From Bacillota bacterium (GTDB lineage Bacteria > Bacillota > Clostridia > Christensenellales > Aristaeellaceae), in contig JAEYAR010000162.1 in the NCBI GenBank assembly GCA_023404715.1, positions 1 through 47,599 of the forward strand: a stretch of DNA of 47,599 nt. The letters run 5' to 3'. Within the stretch, counting starts at the first letter, position 1. Each line of letters begins with the position of its first letter. Under the pieces are notes generated by a model. That model did not search any database and was not told where the DNA came from. It saw only the letters and a list, made by a program, of their open reading frames with translations. The translations under genes were made by a program, and so were the position numbers. Below, piece after piece: positions 1-8,197 of this stretch.

Positions 1-119
1 AGCTCCTTTTGCTTTTTCGCCATACATGCGCCGCAAAGATGCAGCTGCGTGGCAACGCCGTTTTGTACCTGCGTATAGTGTATCGTCGCCGGGTTTTTCC
101 CACATTCTTCACAAAGCAT
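1..119 (-). CDS. mcsA: McsA, N-terminal part (runs off the window)
   Basis: The minus-strand frame starts with ATG at 119 and stays open to the window edge, giving about 39 residues that begin MLCEECGKNPATIHYTQ. CxxC pairs appear at residues 3-6 (CEEC) and 29-32 (CGAC). This zinc-finger start is typical of McsA, the activator of the protein-arginine kinase McsB in the CtsR/ClpC stress system. A strong GGAGG lies upstream, inside the end of ctsR, and the start is 2 nt past the ctsR stop, so the two genes are translationally linked. mcsB and clpC would be expected just outside the window. Identity rests on the N-terminus plus synteny. Confidence 0.88.
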   Translation of the reverse strand, partial: MLCEECGKNPATIHYTQVQNGVATQLHLCGACMAKKQKE

Positions 120-121
120 CT

Positions 122-592
122 TTATGCCTCCCTCCTGCGTTTGGCCAGCTCCAGGATCATGCTGCGCAGCGTCCCCGCGCACAGCGTATCTTTCATGCTC
201 AGCGGCAGGGGCACGGCCTGCGGCGTAAGCGCCGCCGCCATGAGGTGCGCCTCCTGCGGGCTGACGATCTCCTCGCTCTGTAGCCGCGCGAGGATGCGCA
301 TGGCGTCCGCGTGGGAGATCGAGTTGCCGATCCGCTGATAAATGGTCTTGAGCAGGTCGTCCTTGTCGCTGCTGGCAATCCGCACGATGCGGATGTACCC
401 CCCGCCGCCCCGGCGGGATTCGATCACATAACCGTGGTCGGGGGTAAAGCGCGTCGCCAATACGTAATTGATCTGCGACGGCGCGCATTGAAAGTGCTCG
501 GCCAGCTCGTTTCGCTTGAGCTCGACCTGCGTGTCGTCCTCCTCCATCAAGGCCTTGATAAAGGCCTCGATCGTATCGCTAAGCGGTTTCAT
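122..592 (-). CDS. ctsR: CtsR, transcriptional repressor of class III heat-shock genes
   Basis: A 156-residue protein with the CtsR pattern: N-terminal winged helix (about 1-75) with the glycine-rich wing RRGGGGYIRI near residues 58-67, then an all-helical C-terminal domain that McsB and ClpC recognise in other Firmicutes. CtsR dimers repress clp and ctsR operons and are inactivated by heat. I chose ATG 592 over ATG 613 because AGGTGG sits 6-8 nt before it, and because the upstream ATG lies inside the operator. First gene of a ctsR-mcsA operon. Confidence 0.93.
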   Translation of the reverse strand: MKPLSDTIEAFIKALMEEDDTQVELKRNELAEHFQCAPSQINYVLATRFTPDHGYVIESRRGGGGYIRIVRIASSDKDDLLKTIYQRIGNSISHADAMRILARLQSEEIVSPQEAHLMAAALTPQAVPLPLSMKDTLCAGTLRSMILELAKRRREA

Positions 593-611
593 GAGACCAC
601 CTCGTCTTTTC

Positions 612-658
612 ATTGACCTACTTTGACTATATTATACGCCTGAATGCGCGTTCGTCAA
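612..658 (-). promoter_or_regulatory. ctsR promoter with overlapping CtsR operator
   Basis: Minus strand: -35 TTGACG (653-658), 16-nt spacer, -10 TATAAT (631-636). Right downstream is a tandem heptad AGTCAAA-GTA-GGTCAAT (612-628), which fits the known CtsR box of two RGTCAAA heptads 3 nt apart, with one mismatch at the last base. Its position over the transcription start implies autorepression. Confidence 0.85.
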
Positions 659-701
659 GGGCTTAGGGAAAAAAATCCGATTCAAACGCCGCCATGAGGC
701 C

Positions 702-732
702 AAAAAACGTTCCCGGCCTTATGCCGGAAACG
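702..732 (-). terminator. Rho-independent terminator after the amidase gene
   Basis: Minus strand: 10-bp stem (723-732 with 708-717, one G-U pair), 5-nt loop, then six T (702-707). It separates the dehydrogenase-amidase unit from ctsR. Confidence 0.88.
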
Positions 733-755
733 CCCTTTTCACGATGGTTTGGGGC

Positions 756-2120
756 TCATAAAGCCTCCCATTTTTGCATATTGGGCGCATAGACGGGGCG
801 GCAATACCGCTCGACCGTGAGCGCAGCCCTATAGAGCCTCGCCTCGTCTGCGCCATAGAGAATGATACCGCGCGGCATGCCGTCGTCGCCCATGCACAAT
901 TTCAGCGCCAAAGACGCAAAACCCGTAAAATGCATGATATTGGTCGGTCCCGTCATCACGCAGGCGTCATACGTACTCATATTTTGAAACATTGCCTCGC
1001 GCATGCGCCCGCGCTTATAAACTGCATGAAGATAGGGCGCGTCATCGAGCCTACCCGATGCCTGCGCCCAAGCCTCCTGAAGATAAGAAATTCCATACTT
1101 CATCGCCTCAGGGTGGGCTTCATAAAACGCGATAATCTCTGCCAGGCTCTTAGCGCTCGCCGGCGTCTTTGCGAGATAGGCTTCCAGATCGTGTTTAAAC
1201 TCACAGCGCATGATGTCCTTCATTTCCGGCGTATAGGGATGATAGACCTCGCTCATCTTCGCTCCGGCGCCGCGCAAATCGCGGAATAATGCCTCATATC
1301 GCGCCCATTGGTCTTGTGAAACCTGATCGCGGTTGTATGTGTTTACCGCGAGGTGTAAATCGCCCGCAGCGGCGGGCGCAATATCCAAGCCTCCTTCATC
1401 GCGCATCCCCTGATAGACGAGCAATGCGTCCGTAAAAGTGTCCGCCATCGGGCCGGCGCTGTCGAGCGTATGCGAAATCGGGATGATGCCCTCTGAGGGC
1501 AAAGCCCCGTGCGGCGGCTTCAAGCCTACGACGCCGTTATTTGTAGCGCATGCCACGATCGAAAAGGAGGTATCGGTGCCGATGGACGCCGCGCAAAGCG
1601 CTGCGGACACGGCGACCGCCGACCCCGAACTGGACCCGCTGGGGTCCGCTAAAGCATCATATGCGTTTTTTACCTGTCCGCCGCCGGAGCTATATCCGTT
1701 CGGCATGCCCTGCGAAGTATAGTTTGCGAACTCGGTCATATGGGTCTTTCCAAGGATGATTGCGCCGTTTTTACGCAGATTTGCGATAATGGGAGCATCG
1801 CGATCCGCCAGATTGCCTTTTAAGGCCAGGCTTCCCGCGGTCGTGTGCATGCCTGAAACGTCAATATTATCCTTTACAAGGATCGGCAACCCAAACAGAG
1901 GGCGTTCGCTATCCATATAGCCCGCATCCATTCGCTCGGCCTGCTCGATCACATCGGGGTTTAACTCCGCTACCGCATTCAATCCCCTCGCGCCGTCATA
2001 GCGTTCAATGCGCTCAAGGTATAGGCTCACGAGTTCTTTAACCCCAATACGCCTTTCACGGATTGCTCGCAGCACCTTTGTCGCACTGCGCATCCTCGGT
2101 CCGTCATTAGCCCCAACCAT
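756..2120 (-). CDS. Amidase-signature family hydrolase
   Basis: A 454-residue protein with the complete Ser-cisSer-Lys machinery of the amidase signature family: Lys83 in LPILVKDNID, the serine cluster DPSGSSSGSA (159-168, cis-Ser 163/164) and nucleophile Ser187 in GTDTSFSIV. Members hydrolyse amides such as indoleacetamide or peptide amides; the substrate cannot be read from sequence. It is not GatA: no gatC or gatB is adjacent, and the C-terminal half is divergent. No signal peptide, so probably cytoplasmic. GGGAGG lies 8 nt before the ATG. It starts 32 nt after the nucleotide-sugar dehydrogenase and ends at a terminator, so the two are probably co-transcribed. Confidence 0.85.
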   Translation of the reverse strand: MVGANDGPRMRSATKVLRAIRERRIGVKELVSLYLERIERYDGARGLNAVAELNPDVIEQAERMDAGYMDSERPLFGLPILVKDNIDVSGMHTTAGSLALKGNLADRDAPIIANLRKNGAIILGKTHMTEFANYTSQGMPNGYSSGGGQVKNAYDALADPSGSSSGSAVAVSAALCAASIGTDTSFSIVACATNNGVVGLKPPHGALPSEGIIPISHTLDSAGPMADTFTDALLVYQGMRDEGGLDIAPAAAGDLHLAVNTYNRDQVSQDQWARYEALFRDLRGAGAKMSEVYHPYTPEMKDIMRCEFKHDLEAYLAKTPASAKSLAEIIAFYEAHPEAMKYGISYLQEAWAQASGRLDDAPYLHAVYKRGRMREAMFQNMSTYDACVMTGPTNIMHFTGFASLALKLCMGDDGMPRGIILYGADEARLYRAALTVERYCRPVYAPNMQKWEAL

Positions 2121-2152
2121 AGCTCAACGCCTCCCGCCTCATCCGCTTTCGC

Positions 2153-3472
2153 CTACAGCCGCCAATAGCGGTATCCTGCGCGCTGCACCTCGTCCTTGTC
2201 GAGGATGCTCTTGACGTCGACGATGACCTTCTCCTGCGCCGGCATGGGCTTAAACAGCCGGTCGATCTGCTCAAGGCTCAGCGACTTAAACGCGCTGTGC
2301 GCCACCGCGATCACCACGCAGTCCGCGTCGGCGAGCGAATCCAGCGCCTTGAGCTCCACGCCGTACTCGCGCCTTGCGTCCTGCGGCTGGGCGCAGGGGT
2401 CGACGACGGCGGGCTCTATACCGTATTCGCGCAGGCGGCCTATGATGTCCGCCACCTTGGAGTTGCGCGTGTCCGGGCAGTCCTCCTTGAACGTAAGCCC
2501 CAAGATGACCACCTTGGCGAACCGCACGGCCTTGCCCGCGAGCACCAGGTTTTTGATCACCGCGTCCGCCACAAACGCGCCCATGCCGTCGTTGATCTTG
2601 CGCCCGGAGAGGATGATCTGCGAATGATAGCCGAGCTTCTCCGCCTCGTAAACAAAGTAATACGGATCCACCCCGATGCAGTGGCCGCCTACGAGCCCCG
2701 GATAGAAGCCCAGCGCGTTCCACTTGGTGTTCATCGCGTCGATGACCTCTTTCGTATCGATGCCCATGCGGTCGAACACCATCGCCAGTTCGTTCATAAA
2801 GGCGATATTGATGTCGCGCTGGCTGTTTTCCACCACCTTGGCGGCCTCTGCCACCTTGATGGTCGAGGCCCTGTGCACCCCCGCCTCGATCACCAGCTCG
2901 TATACGCGGGCGATTTCCTCCAACGCCTGCTCGTCCATGCCCGAGACGATCTTGCGGATGCTCTCTAAACGGTGCACCTTATCGCCGGGGTTGATGCGCT
3001 CTGGTGAATAGCCGATCTTGAAATCCGTCCCGCAGCGCAGGCCGGATTCCTTCTCGAGGATCGGCACGCACACGTCCTCCGTCACCCCTGGGTAAACCGT
3101 CGACTCGTAGACGACGATCGATCCCTTCGTCAGGTTACGTCCGACGAGCGCGCTGGCGCCCTCTACGGGCGAAAGGTCCGGCGACTTATCGGAATTGACG
3201 GGCGTCGGTACGGCCACGATATGAAACTTCGCCTCCCGCAATTTCGCCTCGTCGCTCGTGAACTCCGCCGTGGACGTTGCCACCGCCGCATCGCCCACCT
3301 CGCGCGTGGGATCGATGCCGCGCCTATAGAGCCCGATTTTTTCGCGGTTCAAATCAAACCCTATGACTTTGACCTTGCGGGCAAACGCCACGGCGATGGG
3401 CATGCCTACATACCCCAGTCCGATAACGGCGATCTTTTCTTCCCCGCGGACGATTCGTTCGTACAGTGTCAT
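2153..3472 (-). CDS. Nucleotide-sugar 6-dehydrogenase (UDP-HexNAc/UDP-Glc dehydrogenase family, TviB/WbpA-like)
   Basis: A 439-residue NAD-dependent dehydrogenase. It has an N-terminal Rossmann motif GLGYVG (about 18-23), the central helical linker, the catalytic cysteine in GGHCIGVDPYY (Cys265) and a C-terminal nucleotide-binding domain starting around VVILGLTFKED. The family oxidises C6 of a UDP-sugar to the uronate in two NAD+ steps. The GGHCIGVDPYY form and the sequence around it resemble UDP-N-acetylglucosamine/galactosamine dehydrogenases (WbpA, TviB) more than UDP-glucose dehydrogenase; this is inference. ATG 3472 was chosen because GGAGG lies 6 nt upstream. No glycan cluster is adjacent. 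Confidence 0.9.
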   Translation of the reverse strand: MTLYERIVRGEEKIAVIGLGYVGMPIAVAFARKVKVIGFDLNREKIGLYRRGIDPTREVGDAAVATSTAEFTSDEAKLREAKFHIVAVPTPVNSDKSPDLSPVEGASALVGRNLTKGSIVVYESTVYPGVTEDVCVPILEKESGLRCGTDFKIGYSPERINPGDKVHRLESIRKIVSGMDEQALEEIARVYELVIEAGVHRASTIKVAEAAKVVENSQRDINIAFMNELAMVFDRMGIDTKEVIDAMNTKWNALGFYPGLVGGHCIGVDPYYFVYEAEKLGYHSQIILSGRKINDGMGAFVADAVIKNLVLAGKAVRFAKVVILGLTFKEDCPDTRNSKVADIIGRLREYGIEPAVVDPCAQPQDARREYGVELKALDSLADADCVVIAVAHSAFKSLSLEQIDRLFKPMPAQEKVIVDVKSILDKDEVQRAGYRYWRL

Positions 3473-3483
3473 ATCTGCCTCCA

Positions 3484-3564
3484 GCGGCGCTCTGGCGCCG
3501 CATTCCCATCGGCGCATCGCCCATCTTTTTTCTCAATTATAGCATTCCTCGTGCGGCAGCGCAA
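3484..3564 (-). promoter_or_regulatory. Dehydrogenase promoter and 5' leader hairpin
   Basis: Minus strand: -35 TTGCGC (3559-3564), 17-nt spacer ending TGC, -10 TATAAT (3536-3541). A perfect 7-bp hairpin with a 4-nt loop (3484-3501, arms GCGGCGC/GCGCCGC) ends 1 nt before the GGAGG ribosome binding site and could affect translation. Confidence 0.7.
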
Positions 3565-3634
3565 GGCGCGATACCGCCTCGATTCTACAAACGGTTCGAC
3601 AGCTCTTTTCTGTATAGGACCTTCTTCGCAGCGC

Positions 3635-3663
3635 TTGAAAAGCAGGGCGGATTGTGTTACACT
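3635..3663 (+). promoter_or_regulatory. Promoter of the larA-like gene
   Basis: -35 TTGAAA (3635-3640), 17-nt spacer, -10 TACACT (3658-3663). GGGAG lies about 10 nt before the ATG at 3694. Confidence 0.65.
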
Positions 3664-3693
3664 TTCCGCATGAATTAAAGGGAGTCGGTCGGT

Positions 3694-4980
3694 ATGTTTA
3701 CATTCAATCTCAAATATGGCAGACGGTCGGTCTGTTTACAGCTTTCAGACGCGAAATCTGTCGTCGCGCTGCGTCAAAGCGAACGTCCGACGCTTGTCGA
3801 TTTACGCGAGGCGTTTTTGCGCGCTGTCGAAACGGCGTCTATCTGCAGTCCGCCGCTGCGTACGCTTCTGGCGCCCACGGATGAGGTCACCCTCGTCATC
3901 AGCGACGTGACCCGCCTGTGGATGCGTCAAGACCTGCTCTGCGAGCTGTTGGTACGCTACTTAAACGAGACCCTCGGCATCCCCTTTGCCCAAATCGCCG
4001 TGCTCGTCGCGCTGGGCACGCATCGTCCCCAGACGCCGGAGGAGCTGGAGCGCATCTCCTCCCCTTACGCCTATGCGCGGGTGGCCGTCGTCAACCACGA
4101 CTGCGACGCCGCTGACCTCGTTTATCTGGGCGATACCTCCTACGGCACGCCTGTGCGCGTACATCCGCTCGCCGTCGGGCGCAAGGTCATCACATTGGGC
4201 GGTCCGGTGCACCATCTGATGTCGGGCTATGGCGGCGGCAGGAAGAGCATCCTGCCGGGCATCTGCGCGCGAGAGACGATCCTGTGCAATCATCTGCACG
4301 CCCTGTCGCCCGACGCGCCCCGTTCTAACCCGCTCATCGGCATGGGAAAGCTTAGCGGCAACCCGCTGCACGAGGACATGATGGAGGCCGCCGCCATGGT
4401 CGCCCCCGTCTACACCCTGCAGGCCGTGATGAACGGCGCCGGCCAGCCCTGCGCGCTCTTCGGGGGCGACTGGCAAGCCGCCTGGCTTCGCGCCTGCGAC
4501 GCGGTGCAGGCGATCAACGGCGCGCCCATCGCCGAAAAGGCCGACGTGGTGATCGCCAGCTGCGGCGGTTATCCCAAGGATATCAACCTCTATCAGGCGG
4601 TCAAGACGCTGCTTAACGCCGCGCAGGCCGTGCGCGAGGGCGGAACGCTCGTCTTTCTGGCCGAGTGCCCGGAAGGCGGCGGCGCGCCCGAATTTTTCGA
4701 TTGGATCATCCCCCTGCGCGAAGGCCGTCTCGATCCGGCGCTGCGCGATGGCTTTACCATCGCAGGCTACATCTTCTATGCGGCCTGCGAGGTGATTTCG
4801 CGTGTAGACGTGCGCATCCTCAGCGCCCTGCCCGCTGATACGGTGCAGGCGATGGGCATGCGCGGCTATCGGGATGTCTCGGCCCTGATCGCCGATCTCG
4901 GTCTTCATGCAAAGCGCGTCTACGTCATCGAAAACGGCGGCAGCGTCGTACCCTACACGGTGAAAAATGAAAGAAGATGA
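3694..4980 (+). CDS. LarA-like nickel-pincer-nucleotide 2-hydroxyacid racemase/epimerase family
   Basis: A 428-residue protein of the LarA (DUF2088) family. LarA racemises lactate using the nickel-pincer nucleotide cofactor; homologues act on other 2-hydroxyacids. The key residues fall at or near the positions recalled for the Lactiplantibacillus enzyme: Arg74 (DVTR), His110 (ALGTHR), His174 (HHLMSGYGGGRK), Lys184 (cofactor attachment) and His200. The N-terminal domain is roughly 1-270. The cofactor-making genes larB, larC and larE are absent from this window. It has its own promoter and no operon partner, as the T-box promoter begins 10 nt after its stop. Family is firm; substrate is unknown. 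Confidence 0.82.
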   Translation: MFTFNLKYGRRSVCLQLSDAKSVVALRQSERPTLVDLREAFLRAVETASICSPPLRTLLAPTDEVTLVISDVTRLWMRQDLLCELLVRYLNETLGIPFAQIAVLVALGTHRPQTPEELERISSPYAYARVAVVNHDCDAADLVYLGDTSYGTPVRVHPLAVGRKVITLGGPVHHLMSGYGGGRKSILPGICARETILCNHLHALSPDAPRSNPLIGMGKLSGNPLHEDMMEAAAMVAPVYTLQAVMNGAGQPCALFGGDWQAAWLRACDAVQAINGAPIAEKADVVIASCGGYPKDINLYQAVKTLLNAAQAVREGGTLVFLAECPEGGGAPEFFDWIIPLREGRLDPALRDGFTIAGYIFYAACEVISRVDVRILSALPADTVQAMGMRGYRDVSALIADLGLHAKRVYVIENGGSVVPYTVKNERR

Positions 4981-4989
4981 AAAAGGGGC

Positions 4990-5019
4990 TTGACAAACGG
5001 CCGAAACTGTGTTTTCATA
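4990..5019 (+). promoter_or_regulatory. Promoter of the T-box/ABC operon
   Basis: -35 TTGACA (4990-4995) followed 18 nt later by TTCATA (5014-5019). The -10 is weak and could shift by 1 nt. It starts 10 nt after the larA-like stop codon. Confidence 0.6.
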
Positions 5020-5020
5020 A

Positions 5021-5296
5021 GATCCATCAAACCGAGGATGTGGAGATCAAACCACCAGCGCATTCACAGAGAGCCGGGGTGCTGAGAATCCGGCAAAGAG
5101 CGGGGCGGCAAATGGACCACAGAGGGCATGGTGAAAGGCCGGTATCGGGCCGATTATTCCATGACGCAGCTCCAGCGTTAGCGGGAGAAGGGTGTGTCGG
5201 CACTCTATTGAGCAGGGCGCTTATCGCGTCAAGCAAGGTGGCATCGCAGGTGTATCGCATCTGTCCTTGTAAGAAGGACGGATGCGTTTTTTATTT
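5021..5296 (+). promoter_or_regulatory. T-box riboswitch, predicted specific for tRNA-Trp
   Basis: Stem I carries the conserved distal-loop elements AGAGAG (about 5068-5073) and GGTGCTGAGA (about 5078-5087). The specifier loop, flanked by paired GTGG and CCAC, presents UGG (5113-5115) followed by A. The T-box bulge motif AAGGTGGCATCGC lies at 5235-5247; its UGGC (5239-5242) would pair with a tRNA ending GCCA, matching the G73 discriminator of bacterial tRNA-Trp. It ends in a terminator hairpin. Uncharged tRNA-Trp should stabilise the antiterminator and turn on the importer genes. The downstream transporter type, known to be Trp T-box regulated in other Firmicutes, agrees. Confidence 0.88.
5256..5296 (+). 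terminator. Regulated terminator of the T-box leader
   Basis: 13-bp stem (5256-5268 with 5274-5286, one U-G pair), loop GTAAG, then TTTTTTATTT. The 5' arm lies just after the T-box motif, as needed for a switch with the antiterminator. Confidence 0.88.
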
Positions 5297-5361
5297 CCCG
5301 TCACCCTCCGCTCAATGTGGCCTTCCGGCGAAATTCAATTTTCAAAAAGGAGTGTCCCATC

Positions 5362-6321
5362 ATGAAAAAGACCGTCTTTATCCTGCTGTCTCTCCTCCTC
5401 CTCGCCGTCGCATGCGTCGCCGCCGCGCAAGAGCCGCTCACCGTCGGCATCCTGCAGCTCGTCGAAAACGGCGCATTCAAAGATATGCGCGAGGGATTCA
5501 TCGCCCGTGTGCGCGAGCTCGGTTTCGGCGAAGATCAGATCGTGTTCGCCGAAAAGAACGCCGCCGGCGACATGAGCAGCCTTTACGCCCTATGTCAAAA
5601 CCTGGCGGACGACGAGGTCGACGCCGTCGTCGCGATCGCCACGCCCGCCGCGCAGGCCATGGTCGCGGCCGAGAGCGGCATCCCCGTCTTCTTCATCTCC
5701 GTCTCCAACCCCGTCGGCGCGGGCATCATCACGGAAATGGCCTCGCCCGATCAAAACGCCACCGGCACATCCAACGCCATTCCGGTGGACGAGATGTTCA
5801 AGCTTTCCGACCGCTTGACGCCGGGCGTCGGGCAGTACGGGCTGCTCTATTGCGCCAGCCAGGTCAATTCCGTCACCACCGTCGAGAGCGCCAAGGCCTA
5901 TTTAGATCAAAACGGCATCGCCTATGAAGAGGCGGTCGTCACCTCCTCCTCCGAGGTGTACGAGGCGACGCTCGCCCTGATCGAGGGGGGCGCGGAGGCG
6001 ATCTTCTGCCCCAACGACAGCGTGATTCAAGACGCCATGGAGGTCGTCGCCGAGGCGGCGCGCGAGGCGAAGATTCCCGTCTACGGTTCGTCCGCGGTCA
6101 TGGTGCGCTCGGGCGCATTTGCGACCATCAGCATTAGCGATCAGCAGATCGGCGCGATTACGGCCGACATGTTCGTCCAGCATTTGCGCGGCACGCCCAT
6201 TGAGAAGATCCCCGCCGTCGTCGTCGACCAATTTACCACCGTCCTCAACAAGGCGACGGCCGACGCCATCGGGGTCTCTCTCTCTGAGGACGTCCTCGCC
6301 TCCTGCGAAATCGTAGAGTAA
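5362..6321 (+). CDS. trpX: TrpX-like substrate-binding protein of ABC importer (probable tryptophan uptake)
   Basis: A 319-residue exported protein of the ABC_sub_bind family. The N-terminus MKKTVFILLSLLLLAVACVAA is a Sec signal; Cys18 could be a lipidated cysteine although the lipobox (AVAC) is weak. The mature part starts around LTVGILQLVENGAF and has two Rossmann-like lobes typical of the family. AAAGGAG lies 9 nt before ATG 5362, so an upstream ATG at 5317 is not needed. First gene of a binding protein-permease-ATPase operon behind a Trp T-box, which is the basis for the substrate call. Confidence 0.85.
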   Translation: MKKTVFILLSLLLLAVACVAAAQEPLTVGILQLVENGAFKDMREGFIARVRELGFGEDQIVFAEKNAAGDMSSLYALCQNLADDEVDAVVAIATPAAQAMVAAESGIPVFFISVSNPVGAGIITEMASPDQNATGTSNAIPVDEMFKLSDRLTPGVGQYGLLYCASQVNSVTTVESAKAYLDQNGIAYEEAVVTSSSEVYEATLALIEGGAEAIFCPNDSVIQDAMEVVAEAAREAKIPVYGSSAVMVRSGAFATISISDQQIGAITADMFVQHLRGTPIEKIPAVVVDQFTTVLNKATADAIGVSLSEDVLASCEIVE

Positions 6322-6360
6322 AAAAATGCCCCCGTGTCAGGGGAAGAAAGGGGTTTCTCG

Positions 6361-7308
6361 ATGCTACAGTTCGTAGGGGCCTTGCAGATGGGTTTTGTAT
6401 ACGGTCTGCTCGCGCTGGGCGTATATATCACGTTCCGAATCCTCAACACGCCGGATCTCACGGCGGACGGCAGCTTTACGCTGGGCATGGTGGTCTGCGC
6501 CGTTTGCACCGCGGCTGGCCATCCCTTCCTGGGGCTCGCGATGGCCGCACTCTCCGGCGCGCTGGCCGGCAGCGTCACCGGCCTTCTGCAGACAAAGCTA
6601 GGGATCTACCCCATTCTGGCGGGCATTTTGACGATGAGCGGTCTATACTCCGTCAACATGTTCGTGCTCGGCGGCACGCCGAACATGCCGCTGAGCCGTA
6701 CGGTCTTCAAGATCGCCTACGCCCTTTTTCCCGGGGCTTCCAAGGCCGGCAAAGGCGCCGTGGCGCTCTGCATCGCCTTTCTCGTGTGCGCGCTGTGCGC
6801 ATCGTTCCTCATCTGGCTGTTTCATACGCACATCGGCCTATGCGTGCGGGCTACGGGCAACAACGAGGAGATGGTACGCTCCTCCTCCATCCCCGCCGGC
6901 CGCGTCAAAGTTTTCACGTTCGCGCTCGCTAATGCCTGCGTCGCGCTCTCCGGCGCGATGAGCGCCCAGCTGCAGGGCTTCGCCGACGTCAACGCCGGCA
7001 TCGGCATGGTCGTCGTGGGCATCGCCTCGGTCATCATCGGCGAAGGGGTTTTCGGCCGGCGCGGCGTGACCTGCGGAATCCTCTCCGCCATCGTGGGCTC
7101 CATCCTCTATCGCATGATCTACGCTTTGGCCTTTCGCTCCAGCTTCTTTCCGGCCTACGCGCTCAAGCTCATCTCCGCTTGTATTGTGGCCGCCGCGCTG
7201 GCCATTCCGGCCGTACGCGCAAGCCTATCACAGCGTCGCATGCGAAGGAAGGCCGCGCGCAGCGCTTGCGACATACCCTTTCAGAAAGGAGGCGCTTCCG
7301 CATGTTGA
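6361..7308 (+). CDS. trpY: TrpY-like ABC permease
   Basis: A 315-residue integral membrane protein with about eight hydrophobic segments, of the branched-chain-amino-acid-type permease fold that accompanies ABC_sub_bind proteins. Conserved stretches include NTPDLTADGSF near residue 30 and GNNEEMVRSSSIP around 170, the cytoplasmic loop expected to contact the ATPase. AAAGGGG precedes ATG 6361 by 7 nt. The gene ends in a 7-nt overlap with the ATPase gene (ATGTTGA), a sign of translational coupling. Confidence 0.85.
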   Translation: MLQFVGALQMGFVYGLLALGVYITFRILNTPDLTADGSFTLGMVVCAVCTAAGHPFLGLAMAALSGALAGSVTGLLQTKLGIYPILAGILTMSGLYSVNMFVLGGTPNMPLSRTVFKIAYALFPGASKAGKGAVALCIAFLVCALCASFLIWLFHTHIGLCVRATGNNEEMVRSSSIPAGRVKVFTFALANACVALSGAMSAQLQGFADVNAGIGMVVVGIASVIIGEGVFGRRGVTCGILSAIVGSILYRMIYALAFRSSFFPAYALKLISACIVAAALAIPAVRASLSQRRMRRKAARSACDIPFQKGGASAC

Positions 7309-8108
7309 TGCTTCAAAACGTATCGGTTACGTTCTTCAAAGGCACGCTCAACGCGCATCAGGCGATAAACACCGTCAGCCTGCACCTCGTCCAAGGCGAT
7401 TTTGTCACCGTCGTCGGCTCCAACGGCGCGGGCAAATCGACGCTGCTAAACGCCATCTGCGGAGGCGTCCCCGTCGACGGCGGGCGCATCCTGCTCGGCG
7501 GGGAGGACATTACCTTCCTGCCGGATTACAAACGCGCCCGGCGCATCGGCCGCCTTTTTCAGGATCCCATGCGCGGCACCGCGCCGGATATGACCCTCGC
7601 TGAAAACCTGGCACTCGCCTACGCCCGCGGGGCGCGCAGCCCCTTTTCTCTCGGCGTGCGCGCAAAGGATATCGCTCGCTTCCGCGAGGCGCTCAGCGCC
7701 TTTCATATGGGGCTGGAGGACCGCCTGCACATGAAGGTGGGCCTGCTCTCCGGCGGCCAAAGGCAGGCCATGGCGCTGCTCATGGCGACGATCGCCTCCC
7801 CCAGCCTGCTGCTGCTCGACGAGCACACCGCCGCGCTCGACCCGGCGACGGCGGAAACGGTCCTGCGCATCACGCAGGAAATCGTCCGCGCGCAGCGTCT
7901 GACGACGCTCATGATCACGCATAACCTGTATTCCGCCCTCTCGCTGGGAAACCGCACGGTCATGATGGACGCGGGCCGCATCGTGCTCGACGTCAGCGGC
8001 AAGGAGCGCGAAAGCATGACGGTCGACGGCCTGCTTTCCCGCTACGCTCAGGCGAGCGGCGAGGCCTTCGGCAGCGACCGCGCGCTGCTCTCCCGCAGGG
8101 TATCCTAA
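7302..8108 (+). CDS. trpZ: TrpZ-like ABC transporter ATP-binding protein
   Basis: A 268-residue ATPase: Walker A GSNGAGKST (39-47), signature LLSGGQRQA, Walker B LLLLDEHTAALDP and H-loop MITHN. It powers the TrpXY importer. ATG 7302 has AAAGGAGG 9 nt upstream; longer readings would cover most of the permease end and lack a ribosome binding site. Last gene of the T-box operon, followed by a large terminator. Confidence 0.88.
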   Translation: MLMLQNVSVTFFKGTLNAHQAINTVSLHLVQGDFVTVVGSNGAGKSTLLNAICGGVPVDGGRILLGGEDITFLPDYKRARRIGRLFQDPMRGTAPDMTLAENLALAYARGARSPFSLGVRAKDIARFREALSAFHMGLEDRLHMKVGLLSGGQRQAMALLMATIASPSLLLLDEHTAALDPATAETVLRITQEIVRAQRLTTLMITHNLYSALSLGNRTVMMDAGRIVLDVSGKERESMTVDGLLSRYAQASGEAFGSDRALLSRRVS

Positions 8109-8110
8109 GA

Positions 8111-8196
8111 GGCTCTGTCCCGGCTTTCAAGCGACGCTTATTCGAGGGGTGCTCGTTCAAGCGTCGTTCAGAAGCCGGGACAGAGCCCCTTTTCTT
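8111..8196 (+). terminator. Long nested terminator between convergent genes
   Basis: Outer perfect 16-bp stem (8111-8126 with 8172-8187), inner arms around 8130-8139 and 8159-8166, then CCCCTTTTCTTTTT. The T-run is on the plus side, so it mainly ends the trpXYZ operon; on the minus side there is no good U-tract. Confidence 0.85.
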
Positions 8197-8197
8197 T

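Noticed and set aside
5317..5361. Upstream ATG for trpX at 5317
   Set aside because: The AAAGGAG site and the signal peptide both fit ATG 5362.
4977..5927. Open frame of about 316 codons across the T-box leader and the start of trpX
   Set aside because: It crosses a terminator and overlaps the well-supported trpX in another frame, with arginine-rich shadow composition.
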